From assembly GCA_031296915.1 (NCBI GenBank), contig JAVDPC010000039.1, positions 1 through 41,868 on the forward strand: a DNA stretch of 41,868 nt, in the 5' to 3' direction. The notes beneath the pieces are model-generated. The model was not told the origin of the DNA. It saw only the letters and a program-made list of their open reading frames with translations, and searched no databases. This document shows, one piece after another, positions 1-7,137 of this stretch (position 1 is its first letter; every line of letters begins with the position of its first letter). Position numbers and translations under genes: made by a program. The DNA is from Cerasicoccus frondis. Its GTDB lineage: Bacteria > Verrucomicrobiota > Verrucomicrobiia > Opitutales > Cerasicoccaceae.

Positions 1-77
1 ATGCCCTCCAAACCGGCCCCGCCTCCGGCGGCCTGGCATTGCGCGTTGCCTCCCCGTTCTCGCCGAAGGGCAGGTTT
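1..77. repeat. Terminal direct repeat, left copy (circular assembly overlap)
   Basis: These 77 bases are identical, base for base, to 41792-41868. A 77-base exact end overlap is what a de Bruijn assembler leaves on a circular contig, so this is read as one locus present once on a 41,791-bp circle and not as a biological repeat. The sequence is GC-rich and forms the right half of a 10-bp inverted repeat whose left arm is at 41787-41796 and whose right arm is at 35-44. It lies in the untranslated leader of the parB-like gene. Confidence 0.93.
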
Positions 78-136
78 TGCGAGCGAGCGAGCTGTGCTTC
101 GCTCATCGAAAACCAACCCAAATAAAGGAGAATACC

Positions 137-2011
137 ATGAGTAAGACAACCGCAACCAAGTCCACTAAAACAGAAGATGGCACCATCGAAGTGCCATTCA
201 ACAAACTGATCCAAGACCCGGAGAATGCCCGGAAGACCCGAACCAATGACGGTATCGATGCCTTGGCCGACAACATTCTTGCCGAAGGCCTGCTGCAAAA
301 TCTGGTCGTTCGGAAAGCCACTGGCGGGAAGTTCGCCGTTACTGGCGGGGAACGCCGGAGGCGCGCCCTTGCCGTGCTGGTCAAGCGCAAGAAGATCAAG
401 CCCACGCACAAAGTAACGTGCAAACTGATCACCTCCCAGCATACCAGCGCCAGCCTGTCTGAGAACATTCACCGTCTGGCCATGCACCCCGCAGACCAGT
501 TTGAGGCATGGTCGAAAATGCACGACCAAGGCCTCAGTGTCAGCGAAATAGCCACCCGCCACGGAGCCACCCCAAAACTGGTTGAACAGCGCCTAAAGCT
601 CGGACGGCTCTCGCCCGTCCTGCTCGATGCGTTCAGAGAAGGCCAGTTTGACCTACAGGCAGCGTGCGCCTTTACGATCACTGACGACCATCAACGGCAG
701 GAGACAGTTTACGAGTCCCTGAAAACCCATTGGCATGGGTTGCATCAGGATCATATCCGGTCCGCTCTCACCGAAAACGAAATCCCAAGTTCCAGCAAGA
801 TCGCTAAGATCGTTGGCCGCGATGCCTACGAGGCCGCCGGAGGCGAGATTCGCACCGATCTCTTTGAGGACGTCGTTTACTATAAAGACGCCGATCTGCT
901 GACCAGCCTTGCCACCAGCGCAATGGAAGCCGAGGCCAACCGACTCAAAGTGGATGGCTGGAAATGGATTGAATATGCATTCGATGCTGACTACACCGCT
1001 GGTCAGAGAATGCGCCAGATTCACCCCGTTGAGATCGATCTGTCCGACGAGGATCAGGCCAAGCTCGACCAGCTCAACAAGCGCTATGACGAGATTGTCG
1101 AAGCGGCCAATGGCGGAGATGATGAACTCTATCAGGAATGCGAGGACATTGAGACCCAACGGGACGAGCTCGAAGCCAAGGCGCACGCCTTCACCGATGA
1201 GCAGAAAGCCAGCGCTGGCGGGTTTTTAAGCCTCGACCATCACGGCGAGTTCGCCGTTCGACTCGGCTTTATCCAGCCCGAAGATGATGAGCAGATGGCC
1301 GCAGCGAAGAAAAAAGCCAAGGAGGAAAAAAGCGCCAAGAAACCGGATCTGAGCCAATCTTTGAGTAATGATCTCTCCGTTATTCGGCTGATCGCCTTCA
1401 AGCTGGAATTGCTCAAAAACCCGACCATTGCCCGTGACCTACTGGCTTTCCACACCATCAAGAACGTGTTGGCTCCCTATGGCACGCTTGACAACAGTCC
1501 ATTCTATTTAACGACCGGAAAAGTCGTTGGAAATCCGTCTAAGGAACATGGGTTTATGGGGGATTTCGATGCGCCCGACCTTCTTGAGTCGAGAGTGTCC
1601 AAGCTCCCCCTCGCCTGCTTCGAGATCGAAGACGACGTAGAGGCCTTCGAGGCCTATCGCGCCCTGACTGATGACGAAAAAACCAGCCTACAGGCCTATG
1701 CCGCCTCAATGATGGTTCGCTATCAAAACAACACATTCGACCACACGGCCCAGCTCGTGAATATGGATGTGCGAACCTACTGGACTCCCAATGCTGATTT
1801 CTTTGCCCGCACAACCAAGCGGTATATGCAGACTATGGCCGGAGAGATCATTGATCAGGCCTTCGTTCAACGGCACGCCAAGAGCAAGAAAGGCGATCTG
1901 GCCAACGCAATCGGGGATGCAGTCGATCCCAAGACTGAAACCCCATTCATCACGCCAGAGGCACAGGCGAGACTGGCTGAATGGTGTCCAGAGTGCATCA
2001 GAAACGACTAA
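137..2011 (+). CDS. Large ParB/RepB/Spo0J-family protein, 624 aa
   Basis: The N-terminal ParB/sulfiredoxin-like fold is clear: the conserved GERRRRA box is at about residues 71-77, the ENIHRLAMHP box at about 110-119, and a helix-turn-helix (VSEIATRHGATPKLVEQRL) at about 134-152. The remaining 450 residues are a long helical, acidic and Lys/Glu-rich extension, so the protein is about twice the size of a classical ParB. The ATG at 137 is preferred because AAAGGAG lies just upstream at 124-130; an in-frame start at 77 would begin inside the structured leader. No ParA is adjacent; the plasmid's ParA is 16 kb away and has its own small partner. The protein may therefore be a ParB-like CTPase or DNA-binding regulator typical of broad-host-range plasmid backbones, not the segregation adaptor. 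Family assignment is firm; the role is inferred. Confidence 0.88.
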   Translation: MSKTTATKSTKTEDGTIEVPFNKLIQDPENARKTRTNDGIDALADNILAEGLLQNLVVRKATGGKFAVTGGERRRRALAVLVKRKKIKPTHKVTCKLITSQHTSASLSENIHRLAMHPADQFEAWSKMHDQGLSVSEIATRHGATPKLVEQRLKLGRLSPVLLDAFREGQFDLQAACAFTITDDHQRQETVYESLKTHWHGLHQDHIRSALTENEIPSSSKIAKIVGRDAYEAAGGEIRTDLFEDVVYYKDADLLTSLATSAMEAEANRLKVDGWKWIEYAFDADYTAGQRMRQIHPVEIDLSDEDQAKLDQLNKRYDEIVEAANGGDDELYQECEDIETQRDELEAKAHAFTDEQKASAGGFLSLDHHGEFAVRLGFIQPEDDEQMAAAKKKAKEEKSAKKPDLSQSLSNDLSVIRLIAFKLELLKNPTIARDLLAFHTIKNVLAPYGTLDNSPFYLTTGKVVGNPSKEHGFMGDFDAPDLLESRVSKLPLACFEIEDDVEAFEAYRALTDDEKTSLQAYAASMMVRYQNNTFDHTAQLVNMDVRTYWTPNADFFARTTKRYMQTMAGEIIDQAFVQRHAKSKKGDLANAIGDAVDPKTETPFITPEAQARLAEWCPECIRND

Positions 2012-2017
2012 TATCAC

Positions 2018-2052
2018 AATGGGCTGGCAGTCGAATCGACCGCCAGCCCATT
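2018..2052 (+). terminator. Hairpin terminator after the parB-like gene
   Basis: An 11-bp perfect stem (2018-2028 with 2042-2052; AATGGGCTGGC against GCCAGCCCATT) with a 13-nt loop begins seven bases after the parB stop codon and is followed by a short T-rich stretch. The stem is strong but the U-tract is weak. Confidence 0.7.
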
Positions 2053-2160
2053 TATCCTCACCAACCCTAAATGTAAAAAATTTGCAAAATGCGGGGACAG
2101 CTCTAAAAGGAGCCAAAATTTAGTGTAAAGAATCATGAATAAATAAGGAGAAATATATTT

Positions 2161-2310
2161 ATGAGTATCGAAACACTAATCAAAATCATCGAGATGATGA
2201 TCAGCCTGGCTGGCGTCATCAATCCAACAACCGCCCTTTGCATCGTATCCATCATTTTGGCGCTCGCAGTTTTGGCCTATATTTGGAAATTGCCGAGGTC
2301 GCAGCGTTAG
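2161..2310 (+). CDS. Small single-pass membrane protein, 49 aa
   Basis: An ATG at 2161 follows a good Shine-Dalgarno (AAGGAG at 2142-2147). It opens a 49-codon frame ending in TAG at 2308-2310. A short amphipathic N-terminus containing KIIEMMISLAG is followed by a hydrophobic segment (ALCIVSIILALAVLAYIW, about residues 25-42) and a positively charged tail, KLPRSQR. This predicts one membrane span with the C-terminus in the cytoplasm. The size and form resemble small membrane proteins of unknown function on many plasmids. It is separated from parB by a terminator, so it probably has its own promoter. No family was recognised. Confidence 0.5.
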   Translation: MSIETLIKIIEMMISLAGVINPTTALCIVSIILALAVLAYIWKLPRSQR

Positions 2311-2328
2311 ACTACCGATTAAAGCACC

Positions 2329-2538
2329 ATGAGCACCGATATCGCCGTTGGCTATCCGACCGATCCACACGACAAGCGCCGTGTGGCCGTCTTGCTCAAT
2401 CATCTGAACCTGACGACCAGTCAGTTTCTCGAATACCTATACGAACAAGGTTTCATTGAGGAAAAGACCACCTGGGTCACAACCGTGCCAACGGCCACCA
2501 TCATGAAAGCCGTCGATTGGATGGAACAAGGAAGCTGA
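2329..2538 (+). CDS. Hypothetical small protein, 69 aa
   Basis: The frame starts with ATG at 2329, 18 bases after the preceding small membrane protein, so the two may be cotranscribed. The protein has a helical centre around residues 17-45 (AVLLNHLNLTTSQFLEYLYE) that resembles a short DNA-binding helix pair of the kind found in small plasmid regulators. The C-terminus repeats Thr and Val (TTWVTTVPTATI). No signal peptide or membrane segment is visible. Function unknown; the coding call rests on operon-like placement and plausible composition. Confidence 0.5.
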   Translation: MSTDIAVGYPTDPHDKRRVAVLLNHLNLTTSQFLEYLYEQGFIEEKTTWVTTVPTATIMKAVDWMEQGS

Positions 2539-2615
2539 TAACCCACGCTCCTGTAGGGAATCGTGTTATCTTTTCATTGTCATCAGAAGCCGCAACGCTC
2601 TATAGTCTGCCCGAT

Positions 2616-3047
2616 ATGGCTGAGGACAACGAGAATCCCGATGAGACCCCGACTCCAGAAGAGCAGCGTAAAATGCAGCTGGAGATGATTACCCTCATGG
2701 GTCGTATCCGCCGTGAGATGGCAACGAGCGGTAAAAGTATGGAAGAAGTCGCCCAGCAATTCTTGCAAAAAGAATCCCGCCAGGAATACCTGGATCGAAA
2801 CGAGGACGCCGTTGAACAGGCAACCCAGCTCATGGATAATCCTGAGTATATGGCGCTGTTTGAAAAGATGCTCGCCACAACTGACCCTGAAGAAAAAGAA
2901 GCCCTGGGAAACAAGATGCGCGAGATGGCTTACTACAACGTCGATATTGAGGCCCTTCACCGTAAGGTGAACGCCAATAATCGACGATTGGTAGCCGAAG
3001 GCCTGCTGCCGCCTGAAGCCCTAATAAATCCGAAGAAACGCGAGTAA
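2616..3047 (+). CDS. Hypothetical acidic helical protein, about 143 aa
   Basis: The open frame extends upstream to a TTG at 2517, but the ATG at 2616 gives a sensible N-terminus (MAEDNENPDETPTPEEQ) and avoids an atypical leader, so it is preferred; no strong ribosome-binding site supports either choice. The product is rich in Glu, Met and Arg and is predicted almost entirely alpha-helical, with likely helices at about residues 18-50, 55-75 and 80-115. No cysteines, membrane segment or signal peptide are seen. It ends at 3047, one base before the convergent polymerase gene's stop codon. Function not recognised. Confidence 0.65.
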   Translation: MAEDNENPDETPTPEEQRKMQLEMITLMGRIRREMATSGKSMEEVAQQFLQKESRQEYLDRNEDAVEQATQLMDNPEYMALFEKMLATTDPEEKEALGNKMREMAYYNVDIEALHRKVNANNRRLVAEGLLPPEALINPKKRE

Positions 3048-4382
3048 TCAACTGCGCTCCAGAAAGTGCGTCTTGCCCTCGACGGCATAGCGCACGCTTG
3101 CTGGCATGAGGCTATCCAAACCATAAGTATTGTTCACCCTGTCCATTGCGTAAAAGAGGCCTCGAAGCTTTTCATCTTCCTGGAAGAACAACTCTAATTG
3201 CCGCTGATCTTCCATCTCCTGTGTGCTCAGACCAATGCCGCGGATTCTGTGACCTTCCCCCAGAAATCGGCGCACCAGTGGCATACCCGATGCGATGCAG
3301 GCCTCCGCGATGTAACTATCCAGATTGGTCAGGCCGTCCGTCCGAAAATCAAACCCGACCCCCGTCCACGTGTTATCCTGGAATCGAATATATCCATGAT
3401 ACCGTTCTGCGCGCCGGCAATAGCCCCGCATCCGGTAACACAATTGCCGGACCGCCTTGGTCATTTCCCCCTGCACCCGGTCCGGTTCATCCGTCCAGTC
3501 CGAGAACGTGTGCATATAGCCCACCTCTTTGGGAACATGATTCTCCGGATCTCGGACCATCGCACAATCCCGACCCGTCGCCGTTTCCCAAAGCATCCGG
3601 CCGAAATACGCGCCGAATAATTTTTGGAATGCGCCGGGCCCTTGGTCAACCGCATCCTGAATGTTCGACAGACCGGCCGCCTGAAGCTTCTCGAATCGCC
3701 TCGATCCGATGCCCCACACTTCCTTTAGAGGCAAGGGATATAAGTATCCCCTGGCATCCCCTTCCGTCAAAATCAGGGTCAGGCCATTGGGTTTCTTCAA
3801 ATCACTGGCCAGCTTCGCATAGGTTTTTGAATAGGAGATCCCGATCGAGCAGACAAGCCGACAGCGCTGGTAAATCTCATTGCGGAGCTGATCGCCGAAG
3901 GCGCGCAGATCCTCGCGGGATTTTCCCAGGAGATACGATATGTCCAAAAAACTTTCATCCATCGAGTAAGCTTCCGTTTCCGGCGCATAGCGCAGGAAAA
4001 TACGCTTGGTCTCGCGACTTACGGCCACATATTTTTCGTAGTGGACCTGCAGCGGGATCACAAACGGACAGAGCTGCGTTGCCTCCAAAAAGCTCATGGC
4101 GGTTTTAACGCCGCAGCTGCGGGCCTCGTAGCTCGATGTCGCCACAATGCCCCGTGGCGTGCCATTCTCCTTTCTCCAGCCGCCAATGATGACTGGCAGG
4201 CCGAACAGATTATAAGAGTGCTGTTCAACCTGCGCATAGAAGCAATTCATGTCCACATGCAGATACAGACGATTTTTCAAATTACTGGGATGCTGATGAT
4301 CCGCCGCAATTGTGCTGTAAAGCGTTATCCGATGGACATTTCGGATTAAATCATAGCCTGGCGCTGGCCCGTTCATGGTCAT
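3048..4382 (-). CDS. Y-family DNA polymerase (DinB/UmuC/ImpB family)
   Basis: This is an error-prone translesion polymerase. Visible hallmarks are the palm motif LHVDMNCFYAQVE (about residues 41-53, first catalytic Asp), the catalytic YSMDESFLDI (about 137-146), and the conserved GISYSKTYAKLASDLKKPNG of the palm/thumb. A helix-hairpin-helix-like WGIGSRRFEKLQAAGL follows, then a little-finger domain. The family adds nucleotides opposite damaged bases; plasmid-borne members raise mutation or damage tolerance. The open frame extends to 4454, but that overlaps the divergent gene at 4436; ATGs at 4382 and 4376 leave a 53-bp divergent promoter gap. An N-terminal extension of about 40 residues precedes the first motif even then. 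No LexA partner gene or obvious SOS box was found. Confidence 0.88.
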   Translation of the reverse strand: MTMNGPAPGYDLIRNVHRITLYSTIAADHQHPSNLKNRLYLHVDMNCFYAQVEQHSYNLFGLPVIIGGWRKENGTPRGIVATSSYEARSCGVKTAMSFLEATQLCPFVIPLQVHYEKYVAVSRETKRIFLRYAPETEAYSMDESFLDISYLLGKSREDLRAFGDQLRNEIYQRCRLVCSIGISYSKTYAKLASDLKKPNGLTLILTEGDARGYLYPLPLKEVWGIGSRRFEKLQAAGLSNIQDAVDQGPGAFQKLFGAYFGRMLWETATGRDCAMVRDPENHVPKEVGYMHTFSDWTDEPDRVQGEMTKAVRQLCYRMRGYCRRAERYHGYIRFQDNTWTGVGFDFRTDGLTNLDSYIAEACIASGMPLVRRFLGEGHRIRGIGLSTQEMEDQRQLELFFQEDEKLRGLFYAMDRVNNTYGLDSLMPASVRYAVEGKTHFLERS

Positions 4383-4435
4383 CAATCGAGAATTCGCCCT
4401 TGATGGGTATAAAAATTTGAGCATCATGATAATTT

Positions 4436-4726
4436 GTGCAAAATGCCGCGCCAAGAAAAATCAATGTCATTGCCCTGTTCGCCGCTTTTAAGGACGACCA
4501 GGTCAGGCGGCGCATTACCCCCTACCGTTTTTTCACCCAGGAGGGAGACGAACACGAAATTGCCACGATTCGCCGAGTCTACCAGGACAAGGTAGGCTTG
4601 GCCCTGCATGTCCACTTCGTCGTGAAAACACGAGCTGAACGCTACTTTGACATCGTTTATGATACCAAGGCCGTCCAGTGGTCAATCGCCGTGGAGATCG
4701 AGGAGCATCTTTTTTTCACGGACTGA
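4436..4726 (+). CDS. Small beta-rich protein divergent from the Y-family polymerase
   Basis: The frame opens with GTG at 4436 and encodes 96 residues dominated by predicted beta strands (RRRITPYRFFTQEGDEHEI, LALHVHFVVKT, YFDIVYDTKAVQW). The layout, a short basic N-terminus and then a compact barrel-like domain ending in an acidic strand, resembles small SH3-like domains encoded beside Y-family polymerases in many bacteria (DUF6504-type partners). That comparison is by form and context only. It is transcribed away from the polymerase with almost no gap, so the two promoters must overlap. No start codon further inside fits, which supports GTG. Confidence 0.6.
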   Translation: MQNAAPRKINVIALFAAFKDDQVRRRITPYRFFTQEGDEHEIATIRRVYQDKVGLALHVHFVVKTRAERYFDIVYDTKAVQWSIAVEIEEHLFFTD

Positions 4727-4784
4727 CTCCATCGTCACTCTCACTGCTCTTTTGGCATGGCGTCTCCATCGACGCCAACCTGCC

Positions 4785-4927
4785 CGTTAGCGAAACACAG
4801 AACCGGCCCGCGTCAATGGGCCTTCCGCCGCAAGCGGTCTCCCGAGAAGCCCATGACGCAGATGGGCCGAACCCGTGTTGTCGCTCGGTCATCGGCTGGC
4901 AATGGAGCCAGCCCCGAACCAAAGGAG
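4785..4927 (+). promoter_or_regulatory. Structured leader A upstream of the 88-aa plasmid gene
   Basis: The 206-base untranslated stretch before the ATG at 4933 contains nested hairpins. A stem pairs CGTCAATGGGC (4811-4821) with GCCCATGACG (4848-4857), with one bulged base. It encloses the 29-nt core at 4821-4849 that recurs with one inserted base at 40249-40278. A second stem (GGCTGGC 4894-4900 with GCCAGCC 4907-4913, extended by TCGG/CCGA outside) ends eight bases before the Shine-Dalgarno AAAGGAG at 4921-4927. See leaders B (5462-5502) and C (40249-40345). Confidence 0.6.
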
Positions 4928-4932
4928 ACCAC

Positions 4933-5199
4933 ATGAAATTTCAATTAGGAGAAGTCGTGATTACAAGAAACGCGGCTGAAACGCTGAATCTCTCGGACGC
5001 ATACGAAGCGCTTATTACCCGTCACGCTCAAGAAGACTGGGGTGACGTGTGCGCCGAAGATGCCCAACTCAACGAGGATGGCTTGACGCATGGCCAAAGG
5101 CTCATGTCTGTCTATACAGACGCCCAAGGTATCAAGTTTTGGATTATCACTGAGTGGGATCGCAGTGTCACAACTATCCTGCTTCCTGAAGATTACTAA
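4933..5199 (+). CDS. Conserved plasmid-type hypothetical protein, 88 aa
   Basis: ATG at 4933 follows AAAGGAG with ideal spacing; an upstream in-frame start at 4678 would run through the structured leader and is rejected. The protein reads like a family that recurs on proteobacterial broad-host-range plasmids: an N-terminal GEVVITRNAAETL, the central HAQEDWGDVCAEDAQLNE, and the C-terminal signature GIKFWIITEWDRSVTTILLP ending in EDY. Its function is unknown. It has no signal peptide, membrane segment or metal site. The conserved leader in front suggests it shares regulation with 5524-5736 and 40365-40637. The frame continues after the stop into the coding-like stretch at 5212-5442. Confidence 0.8.
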   Translation: MKFQLGEVVITRNAAETLNLSDAYEALITRHAQEDWGDVCAEDAQLNEDGLTHGQRLMSVYTDAQGIKFWIITEWDRSVTTILLPEDY

Positions 5200-5211
5200 A
5201 GAAAGAATCAC

Positions 5212-5442
5212 ATCACGCTGATATACGATCCGATCCTGGATGCCTTCACCGATCAGGCGTCCGGCTTCGGGTTTTATGCCGATCAGATGAATAAGCGACT
5301 CCATTGCATTGGCCAAGCCCTCAACCAACACAGGCCTTTTACCGTCACTCTGAGGGAAGACCTGAAAATTTATGCGCAAGGCTCAACGACTTATTTCCGG
5401 TGCCGCCAGCGGCATTCCAGCGCGAAGCAAATAAGCCATTGA
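5212..5442 (+). pseudogene. Coding-like stretch with ATC where the start codon should be
   Basis: In the same frame as the preceding gene, 12 bases after its stop, an open stretch of 76 codons runs to TGA at 5440-5442. The translation looks genuine (LIYDPILDAFTDQASGFGFY, then a basic C-terminus ending QRHSSAKQISH) and resembles a short conserved plasmid protein. There is no ATG, GTG or TTG near its natural beginning: an ATC at 5212-5214 sits where a start is expected, about 7 bases after a purine-rich AAAGAAAG. The first ATG is 24 codons further in, with no ribosome-binding site. Either a start codon was lost by a G-to-C change or a non-standard start is used. Called pseudogene with low certainty. 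Confidence 0.4.
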
Positions 5443-5461
5443 AATTCTCAGTCTGACCTTC

Positions 5462-5502
5462 CCTCGGCCGAGGTGTCAGAAAGGCTGTGATGGTCACGGC
5501 CT
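5462..5502 (+). promoter_or_regulatory. Structured leader B upstream of the 70-aa gene
   Basis: A 12-bp perfect palindrome (CCTCGGCCGAGG, 5462-5473) is followed by a 9-bp hairpin, AGGCTGTGA-TGG-TCACGGCCT (5482-5502), which ends nine bases before the Shine-Dalgarno AAAGGAG at 5511-5517. The hairpin matches leader C at 40325-40345 with paired base changes that keep the stem. Confidence 0.6.
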
Positions 5503-5523
5503 AGGACAACAAAGGAGTATCTT

Positions 5524-5736
5524 ATGTCCGATAAACAAACTAAAAAACCTGAATCGAAACAACCTGATTTGGAAATTTTCCACGAACGTCTACGAATCGG
5601 CGTGATGTGGGAACACAAAGCAGGCTTCAGCGTCCGGCTGAACTACATTCCCATCATTGATGTGGATGGCCGACTTTCCTACCGCTCGTTAACCGAGGAC
5701 GAAGGAAACCTGGTTGCCTTTATTCCAAAGGCCTAA
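5524..5736 (+). CDS. Hypothetical small protein, 70 aa
   Basis: ATG at 5524 follows AAAGGAG with seven-base spacing and a conserved hairpin leader, so the start is well supported. The N-terminal 17 residues are Lys/Gln-rich and disordered. The rest predicts three or four beta strands (LRIGVMWEHKAGFSVRLNYI, PIIDVDGRLSYRSL, NLVAFIPKA), like a small beta domain. No known motif was recognised. The shared leader ties it to the other small plasmid genes at 4933 and 40365. A strong bidirectional terminator follows immediately. Confidence 0.7.
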   Translation: MSDKQTKKPESKQPDLEIFHERLRIGVMWEHKAGFSVRLNYIPIIDVDGRLSYRSLTEDEGNLVAFIPKA

Positions 5737-5744
5737 CTTTCACG

Positions 5745-5778
5745 GAGTCGTCCCCAACTGGGGGCGGCTCCCTTATTT
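5745..5778. terminator. Bidirectional rho-independent terminator
   Basis: An 11-bp stem with two G-T pairs (5745-5755 with 5760-5770), loop AACT, is followed by CCTTATTTT. It lies between convergent genes ending at 5736 and 5788 and can serve both. Confidence 0.75.
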
Positions 5779-5787
5779 TGCCGCAGC

Positions 5788-6510
5788 CTAACGGCCAAGT
5801 AGCTGATTGAACGCTGCTTTGGTGAGCCCCTGCCCTGATGATCCCATCTGTGACTCATTTTCCTGAGACGTGGCCCGTGCTTCAATTTTTTCCAGAAGTT
5901 CGTTGAGCTGTGCGACATCTTCAAACATCTGAATCTCAACATCGAGAAGTGCCGCGCGATCTTCTTGAACCTTTTCATTGATCGCCGCTTCCATAGATTG
6001 CGTCATAGCACTCTCGGATTTTCTTGGTAAAGAGAAGCTCGTTGCCGGCTGGCGACTGAGATTAACCCCATAATTATCCGGGAGAGTCTGAATGCTGTCC
6101 TTCGCCATTACCATGCGACTCCATGTCGGAAGACCAATCACCACGGATTCACTGCCACTGGCGAGGTCTTCGATCATTTCCGGCCGATAGGTGTCGGAAA
6201 GCGTCTGAATAGCATCCGGTAGTTTTCCACCAAAAGGTGATCGACCTGATTCAGCAAGGTATTCGTGTGATTTCCGAATGTTAGCGAGCAGCGCGATGAT
6301 TTTGACCAGGTCGTTTCGCTCGGCTGTCGTAAATGGTATTTGATCAAGATAGTCGGCACGAGCCAACGACTGAATCAGTGAATTTTGATCTGATTGTTGA
6401 ACATTCGGGTGCTCTTGATGGAAGCGACCCTTTAATGAGGCCGTATGTTCGCCGTCGCCAGGCTTGTGGCTTAGAAAATCTGCAATTCTTGAAAGCTGTT
6501 GAACCGGCAC
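5788..6510 (-). CDS. Hypothetical protein with C-terminal coiled coil, 240 aa
   Basis: The frame begins with GTG at 6510, with GAGG seven bases upstream. The first half is Leu-, Ser- and His-rich and probably helical. The last third (residues about 165-220) contains an uninterrupted Glu/Leu-rich heptad-like segment around VEIQMFEDVAQLNELLEKIE, predicting a coiled coil. The tail is Gly/Ser/Gln-rich. No cysteines, membrane segments or enzyme motif were seen. It lies downstream of the relaxase and its coupled partner on the same strand, separated by 78 bases, so it could be part of the mobilization operon, perhaps a relaxosome accessory protein. That is inference from position only. Confidence 0.6.
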   Translation of the reverse strand: MPVQQLSRIADFLSHKPGDGEHTASLKGRFHQEHPNVQQSDQNSLIQSLARADYLDQIPFTTAERNDLVKIIALLANIRKSHEYLAESGRSPFGGKLPDAIQTLSDTYRPEMIEDLASGSESVVIGLPTWSRMVMAKDSIQTLPDNYGVNLSRQPATSFSLPRKSESAMTQSMEAAINEKVQEDRAALLDVEIQMFEDVAQLNELLEKIEARATSQENESQMGSSGQGLTKAAFNQLLGR

Positions 6511-6588
6511 ATAAACCTCATACGTGTTGATCTATGCGTATAGTATTAGGATACAAAGGTTAATAATGTATTAAAAATTAATGGTATT

Positions 6589-7137
6589 TTATGATTCCCG
6601 AACCCGCTCATTCCCTTTAACTGGCGAGCGCACGAATTCTATTTTCTCGACGACGAAGGGTGCGCCCTTGGCTTTTTCCAGCTTGGCATTCTGATGAACA
6701 CCAAGCCATTTAATTCGATTCTGACAAAGCAAATCAAAGACATACTGGCTTTCCTTGCCAGAACAAGTAATTCGCACTTCATCAATGCCATTCCCAAAAC
6801 TCCGGATGATCAAATCACCGGCGTCCCAGGTGACAGGCTCCAAATGAGCTGACTGCAAGGCCTCGCACCGGGCCTCATGGGTCCAGAACTGCACCCGGAA
6901 AGCTGATTTGACCAGCGCCTCATTCTCATTGATCGCCTCATACCCTTCACGAACCTCGAAACTCTGGCCCGGGATTTTGGGTTCATAGTCAGGATTGCCC
7001 AGAGTTTCCGAGTCAGGTCCCCCCTGCCCCTGGTCTCCGAGCTGAGCCTCGTTATCTTGCTCTGGCGCGACGATCTTTCGGCCTGCCTCACCAAGCTTCA
7101 TCTTATTGAATAAATCTCTACCTTTTTTATTTGCCAT
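6589..7137 (-). CDS. Relaxase-coupled hypothetical protein, 182 aa
   Basis: The ATG at 7137-7135 overlaps the relaxase stop codon as TGATG, which implies translational coupling to the relaxase; a TTG one codon upstream is also possible. The N-terminus is basic (ANKKGRDLFNKMKLGEAGRK), followed by a Gln/Gly/Asp-rich linker to about residue 60. A compact domain of about 120 residues then follows, with two Cys and a strand-rich pattern (GIDEVRITCSGKESQYVFDL, then LLCQNRIKWLGV). Coupling and position suggest a protein needed in proportion to the relaxase, such as a relaxosome or conjugative accessory factor. No family was recognised. Confidence 0.7.
   Translation of the reverse strand: MANKKGRDLFNKMKLGEAGRKIVAPEQDNEAQLGDQGQGGPDSETLGNPDYEPKIPGQSFEVREGYEAINENEALVKSAFRVQFWTHEARCEALQSAHLEPVTWDAGDLIIRSFGNGIDEVRITCSGKESQYVFDLLCQNRIKWLGVHQNAKLEKAKGAPFVVEKIEFVRSPVKGNERVRES

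Noticed and set aside
3146..4108. Long open frame (320 codons) antisense to the polymerase
   Set aside because: The opposite strand encodes a polymerase with all catalytic motifs; the antisense frame is Pro/Arg/Ser-rich shadow sequence.
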